Counted from the first letter of the stretch, positions 25,087 to 35,559 are shown. The stretch: DNA of 64,000 nt from Rathayibacter sp. VKM Ac-2857 (GCF_013205025.1 NZ_JABMLE010000002.1:1-64000), one strand, 5' to 3'. Made by a program: numbers and translations. Notes: a model not told the origin generated them from the letters alone.

Positions 25087-25092
25087 AGTCTA
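25087..25092 (-). promoter_or_regulatory. Internal -10 element before hisB
   Basis: TAGACT on the minus strand, 6 nt before the ATG. The intervening GGAGG is too close to the start to act as a ribosome binding site at normal spacing. Confidence 0.4.
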
Positions 25093-25120
25093 TTCGGGGC
25101 GCCGCCGACCCTCCGGGCGG

Positions 25121-26233
25121 CTACTCGCGGGCGAGCGCGACCGCGGGATCCGCCGCCGGCGCCGGCAGCGCGGCGACCGCCTCGAGGAAGGCGGTGGTCT
25201 CGGCCTCGGTGCCCGCGCTCACCCGCAGGTGGTTCGGGATGCCGACGTCGCGGATCAGGATGCCGCGGGCCAGGAGTGCCTCGAACATCGCACCGGGGTC
25301 GGCGACACCGCCGAAGAGCACGAAGTTGCTGCCCGTCTCGTGCGGCGTGTAGCCGAGGGCGCGCAGGCCGTCGATCATCCGGTCGCGCTGGACGATGATC
25401 TCGCCGACCATCGCGAGCATCTCGTCGGCGTGGGCGAGCGCGGCCGTCGCGGCGGCCTGCGTCAGCGCGGAGAGGTGGTACGGGAGGCGGACCAGGCGGA
25501 GGGCGTCCACCACTGCGGGGTCGGCGGCGAGGTAGCCGAGCCGGACGCCCGCGAAGGCGAAGGCCTTGCTCATCGTCCGCGAGACCAGCAGGCGCGGGCG
25601 GCCCTCGAGCAGACTGAGAGCGGTGGGCGCGTCCCGGCCGGCGAACTCGGCGTAGGCCTCATCGACGACGACGATGCCGTCGGTCGCGTCGTAGACGGCG
25701 GCGATCGTCTCGAGGTCGAGCGGGGTGCCGGTGGGGTTGTTCGGGGCGCAGAGGAAGACGATGTCCGGGCGCTCCCGGCGCACCGCGTCGGCGGCGTACG
25801 AGCCGGAAACGCGGAAGTCGGCCTCGCGGTCGACGCCGATGTAGCGGGTGCCGCTGCCGGAGGCGAGGATCGAGTACATCGAGTACGTCGGCGAGAAGCC
25901 CAGCAGAGAGCGGCCGGGACCGCCGAAGGCCTGCAAGACGTGCTGGAGAACCTCGTTCGAGCCGTTCGCGGCCCAGATCGAGTCGGCGGTCAGGCCGTGG
26001 CCGAGGTAGCCGGCCAAGGAGTCGCGCAGCTCGCGGAACTCGCGGTCGGGGTAGCGGTTCACCGTCCGGAGGGCGACGGACACCCGCTCAACGATGTCGG
26101 CGATGACGTCGTCGGGCACGGGGTGGGTGTTCTCGTTGACGTTGAGAGCCACGGGGACGACGGCCTGCGGAGCGCCGTAGGGCTGCTGACCGCGCAGGTC
26201 GTCGCGGAGGGGGAGATCGTCGAGAGTCGTCAC
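25121..26233 (-). CDS. hisC: Histidinol-phosphate aminotransferase
   Basis: PLP-dependent class I/II aminotransferase. The 370-residue product has NENTHPVPDDV, WAANGSNEVLQHVLQAFGGPG, CAPNNPTGTP, the cofactor region VVVDEAYAEF and the Schiff-base lysine in SRTMSKAFAFAGVRLGY. GTG 26233 opens the his operon with TACCAT 6 nt upstream. hisD, often found just upstream in Actinobacteria, is absent here. Confidence 0.93.
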   Translation of the reverse strand: MTTLDDLPLRDDLRGQQPYGAPQAVVPVALNVNENTHPVPDDVIADIVERVSVALRTVNRYPDREFRELRDSLAGYLGHGLTADSIWAANGSNEVLQHVLQAFGGPGRSLLGFSPTYSMYSILASGSGTRYIGVDREADFRVSGSYAADAVRRERPDIVFLCAPNNPTGTPLDLETIAAVYDATDGIVVVDEAYAEFAGRDAPTALSLLEGRPRLLVSRTMSKAFAFAGVRLGYLAADPAVVDALRLVRLPYHLSALTQAAATAALAHADEMLAMVGEIIVQRDRMIDGLRALGYTPHETGSNFVLFGGVADPGAMFEALLARGILIRDVGIPNHLRVSAGTEAETTAFLEAVAALPAPAADPAVALARE

Positions 26234-26239
26234 CCCGGA

Positions 26240-26245
26240 ATGGTA
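26240..26245 (-). promoter_or_regulatory. -10 element of the his operon (leaderless hisC)
   Basis: TACCAT on the minus strand, 6 nt before the GTG start. Confidence 0.5.
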
Positions 26246-26266
26246 CCGGGGCCCCGACGGCTCCGA

Positions 26267-26662
26267 TCAGCCCGCGATGTCGTACTGCGCGGGGATGGCG
26301 AGGCGCTGCCCGGGCTCGAGGCCGGCGTTCGCCAGCTGGTTGAGCGACTGGATGTCGTAGACGACGTCGCGCGGGTCGGAGTCCGGTGCGATCTCCTCCG
26401 CGAGGGACCAGAGGGACTCGCCCGCGCGGACGGTGACGTACTGGAACTCGACGTCGGCGCTCTCACCCGAGGCGACGGCTCCACCGCCGTTGAGGCCGAA
26501 GACGAAGGCTCCGGCGACGAGCGGCAGAGCGCCCAGGGTCGCGAGCACGGCGCGACCACGACGGGTCAGACGCAGGCGGGTGCGCGTAACGGACCCCTCT
26601 GCACCGGTTACGTGCTGTGCGGAGGTCTGGTGCTGCGCGAGGGTGGAGAACTGTGCGGTCAT
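26267..26662 (-). CDS. LysM protein, candidate SOS cell-division suppressor
   Basis: A 131-residue protein with a basic cytoplasmic N-terminus, one membrane helix (around 38-60, [20 protein letters not shown]) and an outward LysM domain from about 75 ([20 protein letters not shown] ... [10 protein letters not shown]). It is divergent from lexA and shares a region with LexA-box-like sites. This layout matches Bacillus YneA, Corynebacterium DivS and mycobacterial ChiZ (Rv2719c), LysM or membrane proteins that delay division during DNA damage. The function is therefore inferred from context. AAAGGAG lies 8 nt before ATG 26662. Confidence 0.75.
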   Translation of the reverse strand: MTAQFSTLAQHQTSAQHVTGAEGSVTRTRLRLTRRGRAVLATLGALPLVAGAFVFGLNGGGAVASGESADVEFQYVTVRAGESLWSLAEEIAPDSDPRDVVYDIQSLNQLANAGLEPGQRLAIPAQYDIAG

Positions 26663-26720
26663 GGTGATCGCTCCTTTCAGCAGGGGTTCGGGCCGGGGCC
26701 TCGGCCGGGAGGACCCGGTC

Positions 26721-26747
26721 CGAACCTCTGTTCCGAATATATCTTCG
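26721..26747. promoter_or_regulatory. Two abutting LexA-box-like sites
   Basis: CGAACCTCTGTTCC (26721-26734) and CGAATATATCTTCG (26734-26747) resemble the actinobacterial/Gram-positive box CGAAC-N4-GTTCG, with one and two mismatches. They lie 60-85 nt upstream of the LysM gene start. Confidence 0.55.
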
Positions 26748-26807
26748 AATACCGCGTCGGGCAAGACCCCGTCGCGTCGCATCCGTTGCTGGATCGCGCG
26801 ACACACT

Positions 26808-26821
26808 CGAACGAATGTTTC
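26808..26821. promoter_or_regulatory. LexA-box-like site in the lexA/LysM intergenic region
   Basis: CGAACGAATGTTTC followed by G: the left half is perfect and the right half has one inserted T (GTTTCG). With the flanking T residues it is the most symmetric candidate for lexA autoregulation. Confidence 0.5.
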
Positions 26822-26874
26822 GAACGCGGACCCCCGCCGGATACAGTTTCGAGAGTCCGCAGTCAGTACAGCAG

Positions 26875-26893
26875 CGACCACCGACATCGGTGC
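26875..26893. promoter_or_regulatory. 19-bp palindromic element shared with the recA leader
   Basis: CGACCACCGACATCGGTGC, containing the palindrome CACCGA-CA-TCGGTG (26879-26892), lies 56 nt before the lexA start. The identical 19 bp occur upstream of recA at 35541-35559. It is distinct from the LexA boxes. Confidence 0.65.
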
Positions 26894-26948
26894 TCGGCTC
26901 GGGCGGAGAGGGCGCGCACGCGGCGTGCGCACCGAGAGAGGGACGATC

Positions 26949-27686
26949 GTGAGCGACGCGCAGACGGCCGGAGCGAAGCCGGCCAGGACGACGACTCCGG
27001 CGCCGAAGGCGAAGGCGGCGGCGAAGCCCGCGGCCGGCCGCCGCCGGAAGAACCTCAGCGCGAAGCAGCTCGCGATCCTCGACGCCATCCAGCGCTCGGT
27101 GTCCAGCCGCGGCTATCCGCCGAGCATGCGCGAGATCGGCGACGCCGTCGGCCTCGCCTCGCTCTCCAGCGTCACGCACCAGCTCAACCAGCTCGAGTTG
27201 AGCGGCTACCTGCGCCGCGACCCCAACCGCCCCCGCGCGCTCGAGATCCTCATCGACGTGCCGAGCTCCACCGAGGACGACGGCTCGTTCGAGTCGACGG
27301 CGACGGTCGCCGACGCGGCGATGGTGCCGCTCGTCGGGCGGATCGCGGCTGGAGTGCCGATCATGGCGGACCAGCAGATCGACGAGGTCTTCCCGCTCCC
27401 CCGCCAGCTGGTCGGCAAGGGCGAGCTGTTCATGCTCAAGGTGGTCGGCGAGTCGATGATCGACGCGGCCATCTGCGACGGCGACTGGGTCGTCGTCCGC
27501 TCGCAGCGCACCGCGGAGAACGGCGAGATCGTCGCAGCGATGCTCGACGGCGAGGCGACCGTCAAGGTCCTCCGCCAGCGCGACGGCCACACCTGGCTGC
27601 TCCCCCGCAACTCCAACTTCGAGCCGATCCTCGGCGATGAGGCCGAGGTGCTGGGCAAGATCGTCGCGGTGCTCCGCTCGGTCTGA
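26949..27686 (+). CDS. lexA: SOS repressor LexA
   Basis: Represses DNA-damage genes until RecA-stimulated self-cleavage. The 245-residue product has a ~33-residue Ala/Lys-rich leader, the winged HTH (QLAILDAIQ ... [27 protein letters not shown]), the Ala-Gly cleavage site in [10 protein letters not shown], the catalytic serine in [11 protein letters not shown] and the lysine in [12 protein letters not shown] 26949 was chosen because GAGGGA lies just before it. Divergent from the LysM gene and followed by a very strong terminator. Confidence 0.95.
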   Translation: MSDAQTAGAKPARTTTPAPKAKAAAKPAAGRRRKNLSAKQLAILDAIQRSVSSRGYPPSMREIGDAVGLASLSSVTHQLNQLELSGYLRRDPNRPRALEILIDVPSSTEDDGSFESTATVADAAMVPLVGRIAAGVPIMADQQIDEVFPLPRQLVGKGELFMLKVVGESMIDAAICDGDWVVVRSQRTAENGEIVAAMLDGEATVKVLRQRDGHTWLLPRNSNFEPILGDEAEVLGKIVAVLRSV

Positions 27687-27700
27687 GGCGGCGCGCACGC

Positions 27701-27741
27701 GCAGGAGGGGCGGACGGCATCGAGCCGTCCGCCCCTCCTGC
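27701..27741 (+). terminator. lexA terminator
   Basis: Perfect 17-bp stem GCAGGAGGGGCGGACGG/CCGTCCGCCCCTCCTGC with a 7-nt loop, 14 nt after the lexA stop. It could stop transcription from both directions. Confidence 0.85.
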
Positions 27742-27783
27742 GTTCCACGGATGCCGGCCACCAGCTCGCGCAGCGCCGACGAC

Positions 27784-27828
27784 GAAGCGCCCGCGACCGC
27801 GGAGCTGATCCGTGGTCGCGGGCGCTTC
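27784..27828 (-). terminator. hflX terminator
   Basis: Perfect 15-bp stem GAAGCGCCCGCGACC/GGTCGCGGGCGCTTC with a 15-nt loop that can pair further, 23 nt after the hflX stop on the minus strand. Confidence 0.8.
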
Positions 27829-27851
27829 GAGTGCGGTCGCCGGCTCCGCCG

Positions 27852-29405
27852 CTACGCCTCGACGGCGGCGACGGGGGCCGCGAACTCGCCCAGCGAGCCG
27901 GCGAGATCCTCGTGCACGAGCGCGTGGACGTGCGTGCCGCCCTCGACGTACTGCGTCGAGAGGATCCGGCCGTTGCGGTGCAGCGAGGAGACCACGTCGC
28001 CGCGGTCGTAGGGCACGAGCAGGTCGATCTCGATCTGCGGCTCCGGGAGGATCTCGGCGATCTTCGCCTGGAGCTCGTCCATCCCCTCGCCGGTGCGCGC
28101 CGACACGAAGACGGCGCCCGGAGCGAGACCGCGCAGCACGAGCCGCTGCCCCTCGTCGACGAGATCGGACTTGTTGAACGCGATGATCTCGGGGATCCCG
28201 CGGGCGCCCACCTCGCCGATGACGTCGCGAACGGTCGCGATCTGCCCCGCGGGGTCCGGGTGCGAGGCGTCGACGACGTGGACGATGATGTCCGAGTCGG
28301 CGACCTCCTCCAGCGTCGAGCGGAACGCCTCGACCAGCTGGTGCGGCAGGGCGCGCACGAAGCCGACGGTGTCGGCGAGCGTGTAGCCGCGCCCGTCCGG
28401 GGTCTCGGACTTGCGGATCGTCGCGTCGAGGGTCGCGAAGAGCGAGTTCTCGACGAGCACGCCCGCGTGCGTCATCCGGTTGAGCAGGCTGGACTTGCCG
28501 GCGTTGGTGTAGCCGGCGATGGCGACCGACGGCACGGCGTTGCGCTTGCGGTTGGCGCGCTTCGCCTCCCGAGCGGGCTTCATCGCGGTGATCTGCTTGC
28601 GCAGGCGCGCCATGCGGGTGTGGATGCGGCGGCGGTCGAGCTCGATCTTCGTCTCACCCGGACCACGCGAGCCCATGCCGGCGCCGGCGCCGACCTGGCC
28701 ACCGGCCTGGCGGGACATCGACTCGCCCCAGCCGCGCAGGCGCGGCAGCAGGTACTCGAGCTGAGCGAGCTCGACCTGCGCCTTACCCTCGCGGCTCGTG
28801 GCGTGCTGGCTGAAGATGTCGAGGATGACGGCCGTGCGGTCGATGACCTTGACCTTCACCACGTCCTCCAGCGAGCGGCGCTGGCTCGGAGCGAGCTCGG
28901 TGTCGGCCACGACCGTGTCCGCGCCGAGCGCGGCGACCAGGCCGGCCAGCTCCTCGGCCTTGCCCTTGCCCAGGTAGGTGCTCGGGTCGGGGTTCGGGCG
29001 GCGCTGCAGCAGGCCGTCGAGCACGGTCGCTCCCGCCGTCTCGGCCAGGGCGGCGAGCTCGTGCAGGGAGTTCTCCGCGTCCTCGATCGAGCCCTGCGAG
29101 TACACGCCGATCAGCACCACGTTCTCCAGCCGCAGCTGGCGGTACTCGACCTCCGTGACGTCCTCGAGCTCGGTGGACAGACCGGCCACGCGCCGCAGCG
29201 CCTGCCGATCGGCCCGGTCGAACTGGTCGCCGTCGCTGCTCTGCTCGCCGTCGCGCTGGACGTCCTGCCCGTCGCTCTGCAGCGCCTGGGCTCCGCCCGC
29301 GACGAACCGCGAATATCCCGACGAGCGCGACTGCGCGTTCGCCAGGACCCGCGAGACGACGTCCACGGCCTCGGTCGTGTCGGTCTCGTTCAGGTCTTCC
29401 GTCAT
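27852..29405 (-). CDS. hflX: GTPase HflX
   Basis: Ribosome-associated GTPase that splits stalled 70S ribosomes, for example under stress. The 517-residue protein has an acidic N-terminal extension of ~85 residues, the HflX N-domain with YLGKGKAEEL, the coiled linker GAGAGMGSRGPGETKIELDR, then G1 GYTNAGKSS, G3 DTVGF and G4 NKSD. The N-terminal extension is longer than in E. coli. TAGTGT 7 nt before the ATG suggests a leaderless transcript whose promoter overlaps that of the divergent methyltransferase gene. Confidence 0.94.
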   Translation of the reverse strand: MTEDLNETDTTEAVDVVSRVLANAQSRSSGYSRFVAGGAQALQSDGQDVQRDGEQSSDGDQFDRADRQALRRVAGLSTELEDVTEVEYRQLRLENVVLIGVYSQGSIEDAENSLHELAALAETAGATVLDGLLQRRPNPDPSTYLGKGKAEELAGLVAALGADTVVADTELAPSQRRSLEDVVKVKVIDRTAVILDIFSQHATSREGKAQVELAQLEYLLPRLRGWGESMSRQAGGQVGAGAGMGSRGPGETKIELDRRRIHTRMARLRKQITAMKPAREAKRANRKRNAVPSVAIAGYTNAGKSSLLNRMTHAGVLVENSLFATLDATIRKSETPDGRGYTLADTVGFVRALPHQLVEAFRSTLEEVADSDIIVHVVDASHPDPAGQIATVRDVIGEVGARGIPEIIAFNKSDLVDEGQRLVLRGLAPGAVFVSARTGEGMDELQAKIAEILPEPQIEIDLLVPYDRGDVVSSLHRNGRILSTQYVEGGTHVHALVHEDLAGSLGEFAAPVAAVEA

Positions 29406-29412
29406 CCGGATA

Positions 29413-29418
29413 ACACTA
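29413..29418 (-). promoter_or_regulatory. -10 element of hflX (leaderless)
   Basis: TAGTGT on the minus strand, 7 nt before the hflX ATG. It lies where a -35 of the divergent gene would be expected. Confidence 0.45.
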
Positions 29419-29434
29419 ACTCCTCAGCTGTTGA

Positions 29435-29440
29435 TAAGTT
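29435..29440 (+). promoter_or_regulatory. -10 element of the divergent methyltransferase gene
   Basis: TAAGTT, 8 nt before the ATG at 29449. There is no Shine-Dalgarno sequence, consistent with a leaderless mRNA. Confidence 0.45.
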
Positions 29441-29448
29441 CACTTCTC

Positions 29449-30060
29449 ATGGCCGCCGAGCACTACTTCACCAGCACTCCGGACGGCGACCTCCGACCCC
29501 GCAGGATCAGCGCGCGGATCGCCGGCCGCGACCTCGAGGTCACGACCGCCGGCGGGGTGTTCAGCCCCGGCCACGTCGATCTCGGCACCCGGGTCCTGCT
29601 GGACGCGGTCCCCGACGCCCCCGCGAGCGGGGACCTCCTGGATCTCGGCTGCGGCTGGGGTCCGATCTCGCTCGCCCTGGCGCTCGGCTCCCCCGACGCC
29701 CGGGTCTGGGCGGTCGACGTCAACCAGCGGGCGCTCGAGCTCGTCCGCCGCAACTGCGCAGAACTCGGTGTCTCCAATGTCAACGCGGTGCTGCCCGAGG
29801 ATGTTCCCGACGACGTCCGCTTCGCGGCGGTCTGGTCGAACCCGCCGATCCGGGTCGGCAAGGCCGAGCTGCATGCGCTGCTCGAGCGCTGGCTCCCCCG
29901 GCTCGAGCCGGACGCGGAGGCGTGGCTCGTCGTGCAGCGCAACCTCGGTGCCGACTCGCTGCTGACCTGGCTGACCGAGACGTTCGAGGGCCGGCTCGAG
30001 GTCGACCGGATCTCCTCGGCCAAGGGCTTCCGGGTGATCCGCACCACGCGGACGGTCTGA
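29449..30060 (+). CDS. RsmC/RlmG-type class I methyltransferase
   Basis: A 203-residue S-adenosylmethionine-dependent methyltransferase of the small-domain (MTS) family. Key features are EHYFTSTPDGD at the N-terminus, VFSPGHVDLGTRVLLD, motif I LLDLGCGWGPISLAL and the catalytic NPP motif in WSNPPIRVGKAEL. Relatives methylate guanine N2 in rRNA, but only the single catalytic domain is present and the substrate is not deducible. Convergent with dapF. Confidence 0.82.
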   Translation: MAAEHYFTSTPDGDLRPRRISARIAGRDLEVTTAGGVFSPGHVDLGTRVLLDAVPDAPASGDLLDLGCGWGPISLALALGSPDARVWAVDVNQRALELVRRNCAELGVSNVNAVLPEDVPDDVRFAAVWSNPPIRVGKAELHALLERWLPRLEPDAEAWLVVQRNLGADSLLTWLTETFEGRLEVDRISSAKGFRVIRTTRTV

Positions 30061-30085
30061 CCGCCGGAGCGCCGGCGAGCCCGGC

Positions 30086-30967
30086 CTAGTCGATCCGGAT
30101 CGTGCCGGTGTAGACGAGGTCGGCCGGGCCGGAGAGGCCGACGTGCTCGCCCTCCTCGGTGGGGAACATTGTCACGCCGAGCGTGCCACCCGGGACCTCG
30201 ACGCGCCAGGACTGCGGTGCGCGCGCACCCGCCCAGTAGCGGACCGCCAGTGCCGCCGCGGCCGCACCCGTGCCGCAGCTCAGCGTCTCGCCGCTGCCGC
30301 GCTCGTGCACGCGCATCCGGATCCGGCCGATGCCGTCGTGCACCAGCGGCTCGCCCGGCACGACGAACTCGACGTTCGCCCCGTCGGCCGGCTCGGGCTC
30401 GATCTGCGGGATGTAGCTGAGATCGGCGGCGTCGAGCTCCTCGTCGTTGCTCAGCGCCACCACGATGTGCGGGTTGCCGAGGTCGAGGCCGAGGCCGGGG
30501 CGCGGCACCTTGAGCTCCTTGGCACGCACGAGCGGCTCACCCCCCGCGAGCTCCCAGCGGCCGAGGTCGACCTGGAAGCCGGCACCGCTGCGGGTGACGT
30601 CGCGGACCCCGGCGCGCGTGCCGATGGGGAGGGTGTCGCCCTGCTCCAGGGTCGCCAGACCGCCGGCGAGCAGGAACGCCGCGTAGACGCGGATGCCGTT
30701 GCCGCACATCTCCGCGATCGAGCCGTCGGCGTTGCGGTAGTCCATGAACCACTCCGCCTCCGGCTCCTGCTCGAGGGCGGCCGCGCCGTCGGCGAGGGAG
30801 CGGGAGCGGACCGCGCGGATGATGCCGTCCGCGCCGACGCCGAAGTGGCGGTCGCAGATCGTCGCGATCTGCGCGGGCGAGAGGTCGACCTCACCGTCCG
30901 GGTCACTGAAGAGCACGAAGTCGTTGCCGGTGCCCTGGCCCTTGGTGAAGTGCAGCTCGATCGTCAT
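30086..30967 (-). CDS. dapF: Diaminopimelate epimerase
   Basis: Converts LL- to meso-diaminopimelate for lysine and peptidoglycan. The 293-residue product has [14 protein letters not shown], the first catalytic cysteine in [12 protein letters not shown] and the second in [13 protein letters not shown]. It lies downstream of miaA as in other Actinobacteria. TAGGCT 7 nt before the ATG suggests its own leaderless promoter inside the end of miaA. Confidence 0.95.
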   Translation of the reverse strand: MTIELHFTKGQGTGNDFVLFSDPDGEVDLSPAQIATICDRHFGVGADGIIRAVRSRSLADGAAALEQEPEAEWFMDYRNADGSIAEMCGNGIRVYAAFLLAGGLATLEQGDTLPIGTRAGVRDVTRSGAGFQVDLGRWELAGGEPLVRAKELKVPRPGLGLDLGNPHIVVALSNDEELDAADLSYIPQIEPEPADGANVEFVVPGEPLVHDGIGRIRMRVHERGSGETLSCGTGAAAAALAVRYWAGARAPQSWRVEVPGGTLGVTMFPTEEGEHVGLSGPADLVYTGTIRID

Positions 30968-30974
30968 GGCGGAC

Positions 30975-30980
30975 AGCCTA
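30975..30980 (-). promoter_or_regulatory. -10 element of dapF (leaderless)
   Basis: TAGGCT on the minus strand, 7 nt before the ATG, overlapping the miaA stop codon. Confidence 0.45.
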
Positions 30981-31934
30981 GCGAGGCGCTGGAGCGCCGA
31001 CCTGGGCGAGGCCGAGCGCCTGCTCGAGTAGGTCCGGAGCGTCGAAGGGCAGCCAGTGCGCCGCCTGATAGCGGCGGAACCAGCTGTTCTGCCGCCGTGC
31101 GTAGCGTCGGGTGAGCGCCTGGGTGGAGGCGATCGCCTCCTCCTGGGTCAGCTCGCCCGAGCGCTGCGCGAGCGCCTGGGCGTAGCCGATGGCCCGGCTC
31201 GCGGTGACGCCCTGCTCGATGCCGAGCGGCACGAGGCGCTCGACCTCGTCGAGCATGCCGCCCGCCCACATCCGCTCGACGCGGCGGTCGAGTCGCCCGA
31301 CGAGGACGTCGCGCGGCGCGGACAGCGCCAGGACCGTGCTCGGCCGCCACGGGACGGGGGTGTCGGACATCAGCGCGCTGTTCGGCGACCCGGTGAGCTC
31401 GGTGATCTCGAGGGCGCGCACGATCCGGCGGACGTTGTGCGGGCCGATCCGCGCGGCCACCTCGGCGTCGACGGCCCGGAGTCGCTCGAAGAGCACCGCG
31501 GAGCCCTCGCGCTCGGCCGTCTCCTCCAGGGAGCGGCGGACGGCGGGGTCGGTACCGGCGAAGGAGAACTCGAAGATCACGCTCGAGACGTAGAGACCGG
31601 AGCCGCCGACGAGGATCGGGGTCGCACCGCGCGCCAGGACGTCGTCGACCACGGTGCGTGCCTCAACCTGGTACCGGGCGACGGAGGCGTCCTCGGTGAC
31701 GTCGAGGACGTCGAGCAGGTGGTGGGGTACACCCCGGCGCTCCTCCGGCGGGAGCTTCGCGGTCCCGATGTCCATGCCGCGGTAGAGCTGCATGGCGTCG
31801 GCGTTGACGACCTCGGCCGCGCCGCCCGATGCGCGGATCGCGCCGGCGAGAGCGAGCGAGAAGTCCGACTTGCCGGTGCCCGTGGCGCCGACGACGGTGA
31901 GGAGGGCGGGCGCCGCCCGCTCAGCGCTCGCCAT
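30978..31934 (-). CDS. miaA: tRNA dimethylallyltransferase
   Basis: Adds dimethylallyl to A37 of UNN-decoding tRNAs, the substrate of MiaB. The 318-residue enzyme has the P-loop [36 protein letters not shown] and [10 protein letters not shown], with the tRNA-contact region [17 protein letters not shown] near the C-terminus. Its start overlaps the end of miaB by 14 nt, so the two modification steps are made together. Confidence 0.95.
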   Translation of the reverse strand: MASAERAAPALLTVVGATGTGKSDFSLALAGAIRASGGAAEVVNADAMQLYRGMDIGTAKLPPEERRGVPHHLLDVLDVTEDASVARYQVEARTVVDDVLARGATPILVGGSGLYVSSVIFEFSFAGTDPAVRRSLEETAEREGSAVLFERLRAVDAEVAARIGPHNVRRIVRALEITELTGSPNSALMSDTPVPWRPSTVLALSAPRDVLVGRLDRRVERMWAGGMLDEVERLVPLGIEQGVTASRAIGYAQALAQRSGELTQEEAIASTQALTRRYARRQNSWFRRYQAAHWLPFDAPDLLEQALGLAQVGAPAPR

Positions 31935-33504
31935 CGAGGGCGTCGTAGATCGGAGTGGTCAGCGTCGCGGGCGCCGCCGGCGTGAGCGGGCGGAGGCGGA
32001 GCGAGGGAAGGCCGAGCGAGACCTTCGGCGCGCCGGTGGCGCCCGGTGCGGCGGGGACACCGCAGGACTCCGTCTGCGCGCGGTCCCAGGCGTCGCCGGC
32101 CCGGGTGCGGCGGACCTGCAGCGGAGCACCGTCGATCGAGCCCGCGATCAGGTAGAACGGAGCGGCGCGGGTGACCTCGACGCTGACGACGTCGCCCGGG
32201 CGCGGCTGCTCGGAGCCGGCCGGGACGTCGAAGTGCACGAGCCGGCTGTCCTCGGCGCGGCCGCTGAGGCGGTGCGTCTCGCTGTCGCGGCGCCCCTCGC
32301 CGGTCGCGACGAGCACCTCGACCCGGCGGCCGACGACGGCGCGGTTCTCGCTCTCGCTGATCGAGTCCTGCAGAGCGGCCAGGCGCTCGAAGCGCTCCTG
32401 GACGACGGCCTTCGGGATCTGGTCGGGCAGCGTCGCCGCCGGCGTTCCCGGCCGGATGGAGTACTGGAAGGTGAAGGCGGAGGCGAAGCGGGCGGCCTCG
32501 ACCACGCGCAGGGTCTCCTGGAAGTCGGCCTCGGTCTCGCCGGGGAAGCCGACGATGATGTCGGTGCTGATCGCGGCGTGCGGGATCCGGTCGCGCACGC
32601 GGTCGAGGATGCCGAGGAACCGCTCGGAGCGGTACGAGCGCCGCATCGCCTTGAGGATGCGATCCGAGCCGGACTGCAGCGGCATGTGCAGCTGCGGCAT
32701 GACCGCCGGAGTCTCGGCCATCGCGTCGATGACGTCGTCGGTGAAGGCCGCCGGGTGCGGGCTGGTGAAGCGGATCCGCTCGAGGCCCTCGATCGTGCCG
32801 GCGGCGCGGAGGAGCTTCGAGAAGGCCTGCCGGTCGCCGAACTCGACGCCGTAGGAGTTCACGTTCTGGCCGAGGAGGGTGACCTCGATCGCGCCGTCGT
32901 CGACGAGCGTCTGGATCTCGGCGAGCACGTCGCCGGGACGGCGGTCCTTCTCCTTGCCGCGCAGGGCGGGGACGATGCAGAAGGTGCAGGTGTTGTTGCA
33001 GCCGACCGAGATCGACACCCAGCCGCTGTAGGTCGAGTCGCGCTTGGTCGGCAACGTGGAGGGGAAGACGTCGAGCGATTCGAGGATCTCGAGCTGCGCC
33101 TCGTCGTTGTGCCGGGCCCGCTCGAGCAGGCTCGGCAGCGCGCCCATGTTGTGCGTGCCGAAGACGACGTCGACCCACGGCGCCTTCTCGAGGATGACGT
33201 TCTTGTCCTTCTGCGCGAGGCAGCCGCCGACGGCGATCTGCATGCCCTCGTGCCGACGCTTGACCGAGGCGAGGTGGCCGAGATTGCCGTAGAGCTTGTT
33301 GTCCGCGTTCTCGCGGACGGCGCAGGTGTTGATGACGACGATGTCGGCCTCGGCACCGTCGGCCGAGACGTAGCCGGCCGCCTCGAGCGAGCCGCTGAGC
33401 CGCTCGGAGTCGTGGACGTTCATCTGGCAACCGAAGGTGCGGACCTCGTAGGTCCTCGGCCGCGCGTCGACGAGAGGGGAGGTGACCGGACCGAGCGTGC
33501 TCAT
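31921..33504 (-). CDS. miaB: tRNA methylthiotransferase MiaB
   Basis: Radical-SAM enzyme that methylthiolates i6A37. The 527-residue product has the N-terminal auxiliary [4Fe-4S] cysteines ([23 protein letters not shown]), the radical-SAM motif [16 protein letters not shown] and a C-terminal TRAM domain, followed by a ~60-residue proline-rich tail that is longer than usual. ATG 33504 has TAGAAT 8 nt upstream, so a leaderless transcript is likely. Confidence 0.95.
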   Translation of the reverse strand: MSTLGPVTSPLVDARPRTYEVRTFGCQMNVHDSERLSGSLEAAGYVSADGAEADIVVINTCAVRENADNKLYGNLGHLASVKRRHEGMQIAVGGCLAQKDKNVILEKAPWVDVVFGTHNMGALPSLLERARHNDEAQLEILESLDVFPSTLPTKRDSTYSGWVSISVGCNNTCTFCIVPALRGKEKDRRPGDVLAEIQTLVDDGAIEVTLLGQNVNSYGVEFGDRQAFSKLLRAAGTIEGLERIRFTSPHPAAFTDDVIDAMAETPAVMPQLHMPLQSGSDRILKAMRRSYRSERFLGILDRVRDRIPHAAISTDIIVGFPGETEADFQETLRVVEAARFASAFTFQYSIRPGTPAATLPDQIPKAVVQERFERLAALQDSISESENRAVVGRRVEVLVATGEGRRDSETHRLSGRAEDSRLVHFDVPAGSEQPRPGDVVSVEVTRAAPFYLIAGSIDGAPLQVRRTRAGDAWDRAQTESCGVPAAPGATGAPKVSLGLPSLRLRPLTPAAPATLTTPIYDALDGER

Positions 33505-33512
33505 GGTGTGCG

Positions 33513-33518
33513 ATTCTA
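33513..33518 (-). promoter_or_regulatory. -10 element of miaB (leaderless)
   Basis: TAGAAT on the minus strand, close to the TATAAT consensus, 8 nt before the ATG. Confidence 0.5.
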
Positions 33519-33562
33519 CGCGCCGCTCCGGTCGCCTCTCGGCGACCGGGCAGCGGGTCGGC

Positions 33563-34300
33563 TCAGCGGAAGCGGACGCTCGAGCCGGGCTTGCGCACCG
33601 TCTCGCGGACGACCCGCTGGACGAGCGCGCCGGCGTAGCCGCGGCGTGCCAGGAAGCCGGTGAGGCGGCGCTCCGCCACCTCGTCGGACAGCGAGCGAAG
33701 GCTCGGCAGGCGCTTGCGCGCGAGCTCCATCGCCGTGCGGTACTCGTCGTCGCCGTCGAACTCATCGAGCGCGGTCGCGATCGCGTCGGGGTCGAGCTTG
33801 CGAGCGCGCAGCTCCTGCATGATCGACGAGCGCCCGAGCTTCTTGCGCTCGCGCAGCTGGAGGACCAGCGACTCCGCCATCTTGTAGTCGTCGAGATAGC
33901 CGAAGCGGGCGAAGCGCTCGAGGATGTCGATCGCGTCCTTCTCGGCGACGCCCTCGGTGTAGAGGCGCGCCTCGACCTCGGCGACCGAGAGGCTCTTGCG
34001 CGAGAGCCCGCGGACGATGCGGTCCGCGATCTGCTCCGGGTCGGGCTCCTCGGGCAGGTCCTCCGCGAAGGAGTCCTCCACGGCCGCGTCGTCCTCGACG
34101 GAATCGCGCACCGCCGCGGAGTCGACTGACCGCGCCGGAGCCGCCGAGGGCGCGGCGTCCCGGCGCGCGACATGCGCCGACAGCTCGGCGATCGCATCCA
34201 CGGCTGGCTCGGCCGCCTCGGCGGTCGCCCCGTCGTCCTTCACCCAGGGAAGGAAGGCCACGGGCCGACCCTGTGCCCCCTCCGCAGCCTTCTCCCCCAC
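33563..34300 (-). CDS. recX: Regulatory protein RecX
   Basis: Modulates RecA filaments. The 245-residue product has an unusually long acidic, Ala-rich N-terminal extension (about 85 residues), then the RecX three-helix repeats including [31 protein letters not shown] and [27 protein letters not shown] 34300 lies 3 nt after the recA stop, so it is expected to be co-transcribed and SOS-induced with recA. Confidence 0.9.
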   Translation of the reverse strand: MGEKAAEGAQGRPVAFLPWVKDDGATAEAAEPAVDAIAELSAHVARRDAAPSAAPARSVDSAAVRDSVEDDAAVEDSFAEDLPEEPDPEQIADRIVRGLSRKSLSVAEVEARLYTEGVAEKDAIDILERFARFGYLDDYKMAESLVLQLRERKKLGRSSIMQELRARKLDPDAIATALDEFDGDDEYRTAMELARKRLPSLRSLSDEVAERRLTGFLARRGYAGALVQRVVRETVRKPGSSVRFR

Positions 34301-34303
34301 GGG

Positions 34304-35392
<1,089 letters not shown>

Positions 35393-35540
35393 GGCCGTCT
35401 CGCTCTCGTGTCGTGGTGGTATCGCCTACAGGCTGTCGTGTCGTACCGGGACCGTTCGCGGGCGAGTGCCCTGAATGCGGTCCCGGCCGGTTGCGACAAG
35501 GCGGTGAAGCAGTCCGAATGACTGATGTCGACGGTAGGCC

Positions 35541-35559
35541 CGACCACCGACATCGGTGC
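35541..35559. promoter_or_regulatory. 19-bp palindromic element shared with the lexA leader
   Basis: Identical in all 19 bases to 26875-26893; the palindrome core is CACCGA-CA-TCGGTG. A GATGTCG half-site (35524-35530) is inverted relative to CGACATC within the element, so the transcript could form a larger hairpin. Confidence 0.65.

Noticed and set aside
23004-26233. his cluster considered as complete histidine operon
   Set aside because: Only hisC, hisB, hisH and priA are present; hisD, hisF, hisG, hisE and hisI are not in the window.
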